Assembly (NCBI GenBank): GCA_041495205.1
Contig: JBGQCF010000029.1
Span: forward strand, 1-29,440
Reading direction: 5' to 3'
DNA from: JAHFRG01 sp041495205
GTDB taxonomy: Bacteria > Pseudomonadota > Gammaproteobacteria > Burkholderiales > JAHFRG01
DNA: 29,440 nt
The position numbers were made by a program, and so were the translations under genes. Under the pieces are notes generated by a model. That model saw only the letters and a list, made by a program, of their open reading frames with translations, was not told where the DNA came from and did not search any database. Numbering within the stretch: the stretch's first letter is position 1; each line of letters opens with the position of its first letter. Shown piece by piece: positions 1 through 7,852 of this stretch.

Positions 1-2
1 CC

Positions 3-722
3 TACGCCAACACGAGCCTCGGCACCGGCACGGCGCTGGTCGGCAGCCTGGCGCGCAACGCCGGCGAGAATGTCGGCGGCTATGCGATCACCCAAGGTGG
101 CATCACCAACGCCGCTAACACCAACTATTTGATCACCTACGCTGGCAACAACTTCGCCATCAGCCCGGCTGCGCTTACCGTGACAGCGAACAATCAGAGC
201 AAAACTTTCGGCAGCACCTTTATCTTCACCGGAAATGAATTTACTTCAGCCGGGCTGCAAAACAGCGAGACGATCGCCAACGTTAGCCTCACCAGTTTGG
301 GTGCGCCGGCGACCGCGCCCGTGGCGGGCAGCCCGTATGCGATCACCGCGAGCGCGGCCACCGGCGGCACGTTCACGCCAAGCAACTACGCCATTAGTTA
401 CGTGAATGGTCTGATGACGGTGAATACCGTGACGCCGCCTCCGACTCCACAAGCACCGCTGTCGCCCCCACCCGGCGGCCCGGTCATCCAGGCGATCAAC
501 TCCAGCGTGCTCGATCCTAACACCGTAGCTTACGGCACAAGCGGATCGATCACTATCGCGGATGCTGCAGGCTTCCTCAATACCTTGCCGCCGACCGCGG
601 CCGGTCCTGGGGATGAGCCCGCCGCGTGGTTTGAGGAACTGCCCGCCCGGCGCGATCAGGCTGACCGGGTCTGTTTCGTCTCCGGGCCGCTCACCTTCAT
701 GACGTGTCGCAATGGCCGGTAG
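3..722 (+). CDS. CdrA-like YDG/MBG-repeat adhesin, C-terminal part (5' truncated)
   Basis: The open frame runs in from the left edge, so the start is missing and only about 239 C-terminal residues are visible. The repeats (a segment ending in NYLITYAGNNFAISPAALTV, then a second with TFGSTFIFTGNEF and a close in NYAISYVNG) have the look of YDG and MBG domains of large secreted adhesins with filamentous-haemagglutinin N-termini. A proline-rich linker follows near residue 140. The tail carries TAAG (codons 594-605) and two cysteines 10 residues apart (codons 672-674 and 705-707), four residues before the stop. In Pseudomonas aeruginosa CdrA, LapG cleaves at a C-terminal TAAG and a disulfide 'cysteine hook' holds the adhesin in the outer membrane. 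With lapG and lapD directly downstream, I infer a surface adhesin anchored by the hook and released by LapG. The secretion partner and N-terminal domain lie outside the window. Confidence 0.8.
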   Translation, partial: YANTSLGTGTALVGSLARNAGENVGGYAITQGGITNAANTNYLITYAGNNFAISPAALTVTANNQSKTFGSTFIFTGNEFTSAGLQNSETIANVSLTSLGAPATAPVAGSPYAITASAATGGTFTPSNYAISYVNGLMTVNTVTPPPTPQAPLSPPPGGPVIQAINSSVLDPNTVAYGTSGSITIADAAGFLNTLPPTAAGPGDEPAAWFEELPARRDQADRVCFVSGPLTFMTCRNGR

Positions 723-810
723 CGGTAGCCTGGACAGCGAGTTTAGGTTATTGTGACTTGGGCATCCGCCCCGCTTGGGCGCATGCGTTACCGGTATACC
801 CGACATCATA

Positions 811-1491
811 ATGCCGCCAACCTCCTGCCTCGGAAGTCGGAGATACAGCGTCGCTGGTTTGTTGCTGGCTGCGGTGCTGACGGCTTGGGCAGGGCCGCCG
901 GGGTTCTCCACATCCACATCGGCAGTTCTGATTCGCCAGTATGTCTTGCGCTTCGGCCAAGCAGCCCAGGAGCGGCTGCTGGGCTGGCAGGATTTCCTGA
1001 AGGTACTAGAAACTGAAGCGCAGGCGGAGCGCGAGCCTGCGTTGCTAGCCACGGTTAACCGCTACTTCAACCGCGAGCCTTTTTTGTCCGACATCGCGCA
1101 CTGGGGAGTGGAGGACTATTGGGCGACACCGGCTGAATTCGTCGCCAGCGACGGCGGCGACTGCGAGGATTTTTCCATTGCGAAGTATTACGCCCTGAAG
1201 GAATTGGGTGTCCCGATAGCGCGTTTGCGCATCACCTATGTCAAATCCTCGAAGTTGAAGCAAGCGCACATGGTGCTTGCCTATTACCCGACGCCTAAAG
1301 CTGAACCCCTGATTCTGGACAGTCTCGACGACGAGGTACGCCCCGCCTCGCAGCGTCCCGACCTGATTCCGGTTTACAGCTTCAACGACGAGGACGTGCT
1401 GATTCCTGGCCGTGGAAGTGCCGGCTCGCCAAGCCAGATCCGCTTGTGGCGTGACTTGACCGAACGCCTCGAGCGCGAGGCGCGCATCTAG
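811..1491 (+). CDS. lapG: LapG-type transglutaminase-like periplasmic cysteine protease
   Basis: This is a bacterial transglutaminase-like cysteine proteinase that in LapG systems cuts a surface adhesin in the periplasm. Counted from the ATG at 811, an N-terminal hydrophobic stretch (about residues 11-27, after two arginines) is a signal peptide or anchor. The presumed catalytic triad is Cys118 in GGDCEDFS, His153 in QAHMVLAYY and Asp170 in LILDSLD. The Asp-Cys-Glu trio matches the LapG signature in which the flanking acidic residues bind calcium. The length (226 aa) is normal. A TTG at 775 would add 12 residues; neither start has a clear ribosome binding site, and I prefer the ATG because it places the signal sequence properly. 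The gene is one base from lapD and follows an adhesin carrying the expected TAAG site, so the context is as strong as the motifs. Confidence 0.9.
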   Translation: MPPTSCLGSRRYSVAGLLLAAVLTAWAGPPGFSTSTSAVLIRQYVLRFGQAAQERLLGWQDFLKVLETEAQAEREPALLATVNRYFNREPFLSDIAHWGVEDYWATPAEFVASDGGDCEDFSIAKYYALKELGVPIARLRITYVKSSKLKQAHMVLAYYPTPKAEPLILDSLDDEVRPASQRPDLIPVYSFNDEDVLIPGRGSAGSPSQIRLWRDLTERLEREARI

Positions 1492-1492
1492 C

Positions 1493-3448
1493 ATGTTCGG
1501 TTCCCTCAGACAACAACTGCTCGCCGGCGTCTCGATCGGGTTTCTGCTTTTGCTGATCGGCATCGAGACCATCCATGTCGCCGCAGCCAGGCGCATCATG
1601 CAGGAGCAACTTGAGTCGAACGCACAGGATGCCGCTACTTCGCTTGGATTGACGCTTGGCGCGCTGCTCGCGCACGGAGATCTTGCATTAGCCGAGACCG
1701 TGATCAATCCAGTATTCGACCGCGGTTACTATCAGCGCATCGAGCTCATTTCCATCGACGGTAGCGTGTTGCTGGGAAAAACACTGCCCGTTATGGAGCT
1801 TGGCGTGCCGGAATGGTTTGCCACTTTGCTGCCGCTCGAGGCTCCCACCGCCGACTCGCTGGTGACGGCGGGCTGGAAACAGATAGGCAGCGTGCGCGTG
1901 ACCAGCCACCCAAGATTCGCTTATCGGCAGTTGTGGCACACGGCATGGGCCACCCTCGTATGGCTGGCGGGTTTGTATTGCGCCGCCCTGGCGGCGGCAT
2001 TCGCATTTCTGAAAGGTGTATTGCGGCCGCTGGAGAGCATCGAGCGCGTCGCGGTCGCTATCGGAAACCGCGATTTCACCGCGGTGGCCGAGGCTCCAAG
2101 AGCGCGCGAGCTTCGCCATGTCGCCGCGACAATCAATAGCCTCTCGGTCAAAGTCAGGCAGGCCATCCAGGCGGAAGGCGCGAGAGCCGAGTCATTGAGA
2201 CGGGAAGCGTATCAGGACAGTCTAACCGGGCTTTTTAATCGCCGCGGCTTCAGTACCCAGTTCGAGGCGCGCATGCGTGATGCGGGTGATGTTTTCCGGG
2301 GCGCGCTCGTACTCTTGCAGTTTCACGATTTTGCCGCTTTCAACCGCGATTCCGGTTACGAGCGGGGAGATGCGCTGCTGGAGGGCGCTGCCGCTGTCGT
2401 CGCAGCCCGGAGCGAGGCTGCCGGCGGACTGTCTGCGCGCTGGTCGGGGGCTGCCTTCGCCATCTCGCTCGCGAACGCATCCGGGGATGAGGCCGGTAAT
2501 TTCGCCGACGGGCTCGCCCGGGCTGTTTACGCTATGCTCGCAGAAGGCGGCCATCCGGCCGGTGTCGGCTACAACATTGGCGTGGCGACATTCGAAGGCG
2601 CTTCGCCGCCGCTCGGCCAGCTGCTGGCTGCCGCGGACGGCGCCGCCGCGCGGGCAGAGGCGCGCGGTATTGGCCTGGTCGATCTGGGCGCGGCGGATTC
2701 CGCCACGGCCCCATTAGGCTCGAGCGAATGGCGTGCGCGGCTGGAACAGGCTTTATTAAACGGGAGCTTCGAACTTTACATCCAGCCGGTACTCGGGTTG
2801 CCTCGGCGCGATGTTATACAGCACGAAATCTTGGCGCGTATGATCGACGAGGACGGACAGAACATCTCCGCCGCCGATTTCTTTCCCATGGCGGTGCGCC
2901 ACGGCATGGCGCCCAGGATAGACAGGCTGATCCTCGATCGCGTGATTGATCGTCTCGCGCGTACTCCACAGGCGGGCGAGATCGCTGTCAACGTGTCCTC
3001 GAACTCCGTTGCCGATGCGGATTTTCTGGCGTGGCTAGAGCCCCGGCTTCGCGCGGTGCCGGCTGTGGCTCGCCGGCTGGTGTTCGAACTATCCGAATCG
3101 GGAGCGGCCCGGGATCGCCACAGCGTGCTTGCGTTCGCGGTGATGTTACGGCGCGCAGGCGCGCATTTTGCGCTGGATAATTTCGGTCTTCACCGCGAGT
3201 CGCTCCAGCTCATGCGCGCTTTGCTGCCCGCCTACGTCAAACTTTCGAGGGCGCACACTGCCGCCTTGCGCGACGACGAGGCGGACCGATTTTTTGTAGC
3301 GTCCCTTGTACGGCTGGGCACACCACTCGATATCCGGGTCATCGCCCAGGGAGTCGAGAACGACGACGTGCTGCCGATATTGTCGAGCGCTGGTGTAGCC
3401 GGTTTTCAGGGCTATCTGGTGGGACCGCTATCGATCTGGCACAGCTGA
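1493..3448 (+). CDS. lapD: LapD-type inside-out c-di-GMP receptor (degenerate GGDEF-EAL)
   Basis: This inner-membrane receptor of 651 aa is expected to bind c-di-GMP in the cytoplasm and sequester LapG in the periplasm, which keeps the adhesin on the surface. The order is transmembrane helix 1 (about 8-30), a periplasmic LapD/MoxY-type output domain (about 32-148), helix 2 (about 150-173), a HAMP region (about 174-225), a GGDEF-like domain (about 238-400) and an EAL-like domain (about 412-651). Both enzyme signatures are broken. The GGDEF site reads WSGAAF (317-322), and the EAL motif reads EIL (445-447) within QHEILARM. Loss of both activities with fold retention is the hallmark of LapD as a sensor. 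The start ATG is one base after the lapG stop, so the two are almost certainly co-transcribed and probably translationally coupled. Confidence 0.9.
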   Translation: MFGSLRQQLLAGVSIGFLLLLIGIETIHVAAARRIMQEQLESNAQDAATSLGLTLGALLAHGDLALAETVINPVFDRGYYQRIELISIDGSVLLGKTLPVMELGVPEWFATLLPLEAPTADSLVTAGWKQIGSVRVTSHPRFAYRQLWHTAWATLVWLAGLYCAALAAAFAFLKGVLRPLESIERVAVAIGNRDFTAVAEAPRARELRHVAATINSLSVKVRQAIQAEGARAESLRREAYQDSLTGLFNRRGFSTQFEARMRDAGDVFRGALVLLQFHDFAAFNRDSGYERGDALLEGAAAVVAARSEAAGGLSARWSGAAFAISLANASGDEAGNFADGLARAVYAMLAEGGHPAGVGYNIGVATFEGASPPLGQLLAAADGAAARAEARGIGLVDLGAADSATAPLGSSEWRARLEQALLNGSFELYIQPVLGLPRRDVIQHEILARMIDEDGQNISAADFFPMAVRHGMAPRIDRLILDRVIDRLARTPQAGEIAVNVSSNSVADADFLAWLEPRLRAVPAVARRLVFELSESGAARDRHSVLAFAVMLRRAGAHFALDNFGLHRESLQLMRALLPAYVKLSRAHTAALRDDEADRFFVASLVRLGTPLDIRVIAQGVENDDVLPILSSAGVAGFQGYLVGPLSIWHS

Positions 3449-3559
3449 CCTCACCGGTTTTTCCGTAAAAGTTGGATGACAGAGAAAGGTATTAGCAAGT
3501 AACGATGTTGGAAATAACAGTTTGCGTACTGTGCTCTTGGGTTTCCAGTTGGTCTGTAA

Positions 3560-4231
3560 CTAATGCAGGTGGCGTGTAAACCACTGCGCCGCGAGCGCAG
3601 CGACTTTTTCCAGTGTGCCTAGTTCTTCAAACAGATGCGTTGCACCCGGAACGATCGACAGTTCTTTTTCGCACTTGAGCTTGCGATAGGTTTCTTCATT
3701 GAGCTCGATGACACCAAAATCGTGACCGCCTACGATGAGAAGTGTCGGAGCGGTGACTTGTGCAAGCTTGTCGTCTCCGGTTAGATCCGGACGCCCGCCG
3801 CGCGAGACGACAGCGGCAACGTCTCTCGGGAAATCAGCGGCAACTCGCAATGCAGCCGCAGCGCCGGTGCTTGCGCCAAACAGACCAAGGGCAAAGCTTT
3901 TCGTTGCCGGATATTTCTTCAGCCATTGCGCAACATCGGCAAGCCGGCCTGTAAGCAGGCTGATATCAAAGCGCGTTTCATATGTTTGATCCTCCTCGCG
4001 CGTCAGAAGATCTATCAGCAGGGTGCCTAGTCCTGCAGCACGTAGTTCTCGCGCTACAAAATTGTTGCGCGGACTCAACCTGCTGCTGCCGCTGCCGTGA
4101 GCAAAAAGCACGATACCCTGGGGTTTTTCAGGCAACTCAAGCATTCCCTCAAGGCGCACTTCCCCTGACGGAACGGTGACCAGTTCGCTAAGACCGCTGC
4201 GCAGCCCCATCGTCTGGCGCGATTCAGTCAT
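3560..4231 (-). CDS. alpha/beta hydrolase, dienelactone-hydrolase-like
   Basis: This is a 223-aa single-domain alpha/beta hydrolase. The nucleophile elbow is GASTG with Ser121, the acid is Asp171 in VGGHD and the base is His199 in GATHLF. An oxyanion-type HGSGSS segment lies at about 45-50. The substrate cannot be read from sequence; the family includes dienelactone hydrolases and esterases. The ATG overlaps the end of the upstream phosphoribosyltransferase gene by 8 bp, so the pair form one coupled operon. Phosphoribosyltransferase and hydrolase modules of this kind recur side by side or fused in other bacteria. An alternative in-frame ATG is present seven codons downstream (4210). No signal peptide is visible, so it should be cytoplasmic. 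Confidence 0.85.
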   Translation of the reverse strand: MTESRQTMGLRSGLSELVTVPSGEVRLEGMLELPEKPQGIVLFAHGSGSSRLSPRNNFVARELRAAGLGTLLIDLLTREEDQTYETRFDISLLTGRLADVAQWLKKYPATKSFALGLFGASTGAAAALRVAADFPRDVAAVVSRGGRPDLTGDDKLAQVTAPTLLIVGGHDFGVIELNEETYRKLKCEKELSIVPGATHLFEELGTLEKVAALAAQWFTRHLH

Positions 4232-4883
4232 GCTGAACCTCGCGTTTGCGCCGCTGCATCCTCAGTAGCGCAACGACATCTTCGTCATCGACCTGCGGGA
4301 AGGATGTGTAGAACTGCCCGACTGCGTAAAAGTCCTGTGGGGTTTCGAGGCATACCACTTCGTCAGAGTAGGCCCGGACCGTCTCAACGCTCCGTGGTGA
4401 AGCGACGGGCACTGCACAGACCAGTCTCGCAGGGGCTTTCATGCGCACTGCATGGAGCGCGGCGATCATGGTTGCACCCGTGGCCAAACCGTCATCCACC
4501 ACTATAGCGATCCTTCCCCTAGGATCGAGCGGCGGCCGTCCAGGTGTGTAGAGAGAGCGCCGTTTCTTCACAATTGCAAGCTGCTCCTGCTGTTCTCGCT
4601 CGATGTATTCGTCACTAGCGCCAGCCTCGTGTGCATGCGGTGCGATGTAAGTCCACCCTGTCTCGTCGACCGCGCCGATTGCGAACTCGGGGGAATACGG
4701 CGAGCGGAGTTTACGCACCAGCACAACGTCAAGCTCGCCATCAAGCTCGTCGGCAATCACCCGTCCCATCGGTACTGCGCCGCGGGGAATTGCCAGCACG
4801 AGCGGATTTTTTCCGCGATAGCAATCGAGCGCCGCCGCGAGCTGCTTAGCGGCATCATTCCTGTTGGCGAAAACGCTATACAT
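4224..4883 (-). CDS. phosphoribosyltransferase family protein
   Basis: This 219-aa protein has a type I phosphoribosyltransferase fold. The PRPP-binding loop is IAIVVDDGLATGATM (about 125-139), with the two acidic residues followed by the Thr/Gly-rich loop, and a pyrophosphate-loop-like RKL lies at about 57-59. N-terminal residues such as FANRNDAAKQLA match the subgroup commonly found next to dienelactone-hydrolase-like enzymes. The base or other acceptor is unknown; this subgroup is not assigned to purine or pyrimidine salvage. It is the first gene of a two-gene operon. A candidate promoter lies 25-75 bp upstream on the minus strand, made of an imperfect FNR-type palindrome and a TATTAT hexamer, with a predicted leader of about 25 nt. 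Confidence 0.85.
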   Translation of the reverse strand: MYSVFANRNDAAKQLAAALDCYRGKNPLVLAIPRGAVPMGRVIADELDGELDVVLVRKLRSPYSPEFAIGAVDETGWTYIAPHAHEAGASDEYIEREQQEQLAIVKKRRSLYTPGRPPLDPRGRIAIVVDDGLATGATMIAALHAVRMKAPARLVCAVPVASPRSVETVRAYSDEVVCLETPQDFYAVGQFYTSFPQVDDEDVVALLRMQRRKREVQHD

Positions 4884-4942
4884 ATCTCGAATGGGACTAA
4901 TCTCTCACATGATTTATAATAGCGGCGCAAGGGCGGCGGGGA

Positions 4943-4956
4943 TTGAGCCAGAGCAA
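4943..4956 (-). promoter_or_regulatory. imperfect FNR/ANR-type box for the phosphoribosyltransferase operon
   Basis: The palindrome TTGAG-CCAG-AGCAA has one mismatch per half-site against TTGAT-N4-ATCAA. On the minus strand a TATTAT hexamer (4916-4921) begins 28.5 bp from the box centre. This places the centre near -40.5 of a start at about 4909, the class II activator position. The N4 core CCAG is the same as in the perfect box at 21256. The mismatches make it the weakest box of the set. Confidence 0.5.
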
Positions 4957-5053
4957 CCAAATTTCACGCACAACGCTTGCTGATTGATAATTTCACCGCG
5001 TTAAGCGCCTATAACGATATTTTAATAATTTACTCTGTTAGCCCACGCAGAGT

Positions 5054-5067
5054 TTGACCTAGATCAA
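5054..5067 (+). promoter_or_regulatory. FNR/ANR-type box upstream of glgP
   Basis: TTGAC-CTAG-ATCAA matches the FNR consensus at nine of ten half-site bases. A TATATT hexamer at 5091-5096 begins 30.5 bp from the centre. The predicted start is near 5103 with the box at about -42.5, a class II arrangement. The resulting glgP leader would be about 170 nt. The box shares its intergenic region with the oppositely oriented box at 4943-4956. Confidence 0.65.
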
Positions 5068-5212
5068 GCCGGGGCTATTGCTTCGGCGGATATATTGATT
5101 CAGGAAGTTTGGCACTTTCCGCGAGCGTGGTGCGCTGTGCCGGTTATCCTGGCCGCTAGCCCTTCAGACGGAACGCTCTCGCCGCCGTTCTGGTTTAGGC
5201 TAAGATAAAAAA

Positions 5213-5248
5213 ATGGCGTAAATCAAGAAGGATTACATGGCCGCTTGA
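5213..5248 (+). other. two mini-ORFs in the glgP leader
   Basis: Within the predicted glgP leader there are two minimal reading frames. One is ATG-GCG-TAA (5213-5221). The other is ATG-GCC-GCT-TGA (5237-5248), and the latter has a good Shine-Dalgarno-like AGAAGGA just upstream, better than the GGAAG in front of glgP itself. They may be chance, or they may tune ribosome access to glgP. No attenuator-like terminator is evident. Confidence 0.3.
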
Positions 5249-5270
5249 CTGCGGCCCTTGGAAGCGTTCT

Positions 5271-7838
5271 ATGCAGCGAGGACCAGGCACCCCCTTTTCG
5301 CTCGAGGTCAATCCCAGAATTCCGCCCCGGCTGGCTCGTCTCGAAGAGCTCGCCAACAATCTCTGGTACAGCTGGGACCGCGCCACGCGGACGCTGTTCG
5401 CGCGCTTGGACCCGGCGCTGTGGGACGCCATCGGCCACAGCCCCAAGGCATTTCTTAAGCACGTAGACCAGCAGCGGCTGGCAGATGCGGCAGCCGACCA
5501 GGTGTTTTCCCACGACTTTGACCGAGTCCTGTCGGCTTATGATATCTATCATAACGAGCCGATGCACCACGACGGCAAGGGGTTACTACCTGAAAGCGAT
5601 CTGGTCGCCTACTTCTGTGCCGAGTTCGGCTTTCATGAAAGCTTGCCAATTTACTCCGGAGGGCTCGGCATCTTGGCCGGGGACCATTGCAAGGCGGCGA
5701 GCAATCTGCACATTCCGTTCGTCGCGGTGGGGCTGCTCTACCGCCAGGGCTATTTCCAGCAGCAGGTAGACGGCGAGGGCAACCAGCATGCCGCTTACAC
5801 CGATTCGGATTTCGGCGACCTGCCGATAACGCCGGCGCTGCGCGAAGACGGCAGCGAGGTTCACGTCACAGTCGAGGTTGCTGCTCGCGATGTCACGGTC
5901 AAGGTATGGCGGGCGCGTGTCGGGCGGGTCATCCTTTACCTTCTCGATGCGGACCTCGAAGCGAACAGCCCGGAAGACCGCGACATCGCGCACCGGCTCT
6001 ACGGCGGCGACCGTAACGCCCGGATCGAGCAGGAAATCATCCTCGGCGTTGGCGGCGTGCGCGCGCTGCACGCAATGGGCATAAAGCCGACAGTCTGGCA
6101 CATCAACGAAGGCCACGCCGCGTTTCTGGTCCTCGAACGCGTGCGCAACCTGATGCGTGAGGGGCTCGACTTTCTCAGCGCACTGGAAGCAGTTGCCGTG
6201 AATACGCTGTTCACCACGCACACCGCAGTTGCAGCGGGACACGATTGTTTTTCCGAGCAGACTGTTACGCATTACTTCGAGCGTTTCTGCCGTGAGCTGG
6301 GCCTAACCGGCGAGCAGCTGGTCGCATTGGGGCGTACGTCCGGGAACGGCGAGTTCAATATGACGGCGCTTGCGGTGCGCGGGTCGCGCTTTCACAACGG
6401 TGTGAGCCGCATCCACGGCGGAGTTTCGGCGAACATACTGAGGGATCTGTGGCCGCAGATTCCGGTGGGAGAGAACCCGGTCACCTACGTGACCAACGGC
6501 GTGCACGTCGCGACGTTCCTCGCGCCAGAATGGGCTGATCTGTTCGACCACGTTCTTGGCGGCGGCTGGAACCAGCGCTTGAGTGACCCTGCCAACCTGG
6601 AACGAATCGCTGAGCTACCGGACCAAATTTTTTGGGGCGTACACCAACAGCTCAAGGCGCAGATGCTGCATTTGATCCGCCATTTGATTCGGGTCCAGCA
6701 TTTTCGCAACCGAGGTAGCGAGGCGCACCTCGACCGGCTGCTCAAGTTCGCCGATCCGGCCAACCCCAACATGCTCACCATCGGTTTCGGGCGGCGCTTT
6801 GCAACCTATAAACGCGCCACGCTCCTGTTCGAAAACCTCGACTGGCTGCGAGAGATCGTGCGTGACCCGCAGCGCCTGGTGCTGTTTATCTTCGCTGGCA
6901 AGGCCCATCCGGCTGACGAGCCTGGCAAAGAGCTGATCCGGCGTGTAATCCACATCGCCTCCATGCCGGAATTTGAGGGCAGGATCCTGTTCGTCGAAGG
7001 CTACGATCTGCACCTGGCGCGGCGACTCGTGTCTGGTGTCGACGTCTGGCTGAACAATCCGGTTTATCCGCTGGAGGCATCGGGGACCTCCGGCATAAAA
7101 GCGGGCATCAACGGCGTGATCAACCTCTCAGTTCTGGACGGGTGGTGGGAGGAAGGCTATCAAGGGGACAACGGCTGGGCGATCAAGCCGGCCTCGGAAG
7201 CGCTCGACGAGCAACACCGAAACCGCGAGGAAAGCCGCTCGCTTTACGAGCTGTTGCAGGATCGCGTGATCCCAGCCTATTACGAGCGCGGCAAGATGGG
7301 TTTTTCGCCGGAATGGGTCAAACTGGCGAAGCGCTCGATCGTAAGCCTTCTGCCCCGGTTCAACACCAGCCGCATGATGGGCGAGTACGTGGCCAAGTTC
7401 TATCTGCCTGCGTCACAACAGGGCTCGCGCTATTCCAAGAATCATTTCGAGCCCGCACGCACGAGCGCGGCTTGGAAGCAGCGGGTGCGTGAAGCTTGGC
7501 CGGGCGTTTTACTGCGGCGCCTCGACGTGCCGAAAAAGAACATTGCTTTCGGTGAGGAAGTCCGGTTCGAGGTCGGGGTGCAGCTGAATGGGCTCAGGCC
7601 TGAAGATATCGTCGTCGAGCTGCTGCTGTCCAGCGTGGCGAAGGAACTCGACGACAGACGCACTCTCACGCGCCACGTGTTCGTCTTCGACGGCGCGGTC
7701 AACGCGGCCGGCGAGCACCACTATGTCCTGAAGCTCACGCCGGATCTGTGCGGTAAGCTCGAATGCCGTATCCGTGCATATCCGCACCACACGTTGCTAA
7801 CCCACCGCTTTGAGCTGGGACTGATGATCTGGGTCTGA
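5271..7838 (+). CDS. glgP: alpha-glucan (glycogen) phosphorylase
   Basis: This cytoplasmic enzyme of 855 aa releases glucose-1-phosphate from glycogen using orthophosphate and pyridoxal phosphate. The first ~110 residues (RLARLEELANNLWYSWDRA) are the DUF3417-type N-terminal segment of the long alpha-glucan phosphorylase subgroup. Further along are SGGLGILAGDHCKAAS (active-site loop), WHINEGHAAF, and the PLP region EASGTSGIKAGINGVIN, in which Lys610 should form the Schiff base. The length fits the family. The start at 5271 has GGAAG six bases upstream and gives the usual N-terminus. It converges on glgA with 14 bp between the stops. The upstream FNR-type box suggests induction at low oxygen, when glycogen would feed fermentation or anaerobic respiration. 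Confidence 0.95.
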   Translation: MQRGPGTPFSLEVNPRIPPRLARLEELANNLWYSWDRATRTLFARLDPALWDAIGHSPKAFLKHVDQQRLADAAADQVFSHDFDRVLSAYDIYHNEPMHHDGKGLLPESDLVAYFCAEFGFHESLPIYSGGLGILAGDHCKAASNLHIPFVAVGLLYRQGYFQQQVDGEGNQHAAYTDSDFGDLPITPALREDGSEVHVTVEVAARDVTVKVWRARVGRVILYLLDADLEANSPEDRDIAHRLYGGDRNARIEQEIILGVGGVRALHAMGIKPTVWHINEGHAAFLVLERVRNLMREGLDFLSALEAVAVNTLFTTHTAVAAGHDCFSEQTVTHYFERFCRELGLTGEQLVALGRTSGNGEFNMTALAVRGSRFHNGVSRIHGGVSANILRDLWPQIPVGENPVTYVTNGVHVATFLAPEWADLFDHVLGGGWNQRLSDPANLERIAELPDQIFWGVHQQLKAQMLHLIRHLIRVQHFRNRGSEAHLDRLLKFADPANPNMLTIGFGRRFATYKRATLLFENLDWLREIVRDPQRLVLFIFAGKAHPADEPGKELIRRVIHIASMPEFEGRILFVEGYDLHLARRLVSGVDVWLNNPVYPLEASGTSGIKAGINGVINLSVLDGWWEEGYQGDNGWAIKPASEALDEQHRNREESRSLYELLQDRVIPAYYERGKMGFSPEWVKLAKRSIVSLLPRFNTSRMMGEYVAKFYLPASQQGSRYSKNHFEPARTSAAWKQRVREAWPGVLLRRLDVPKKNIAFGEEVRFEVGVQLNGLRPEDIVVELLLSSVAKELDDRRTLTRHVFVFDGAVNAAGEHHYVLKLTPDLCGKLECRIRAYPHHTLLTHRFELGLMIWV

Positions 7839-7852
7839 TGCAGGCCCACGTT

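Noticed and set aside
246..1052. 268-codon minus-strand frame across the adhesin tail and lapG
   Set aside because: Arg/Ser-rich with no recognisable domain, and it lies opposite two well-supported genes.
3449..3559. Possible terminator between the convergent lapD and hydrolase genes
   Set aside because: There is a T-run after ACCGG, but the only adjacent stem is about three base pairs.
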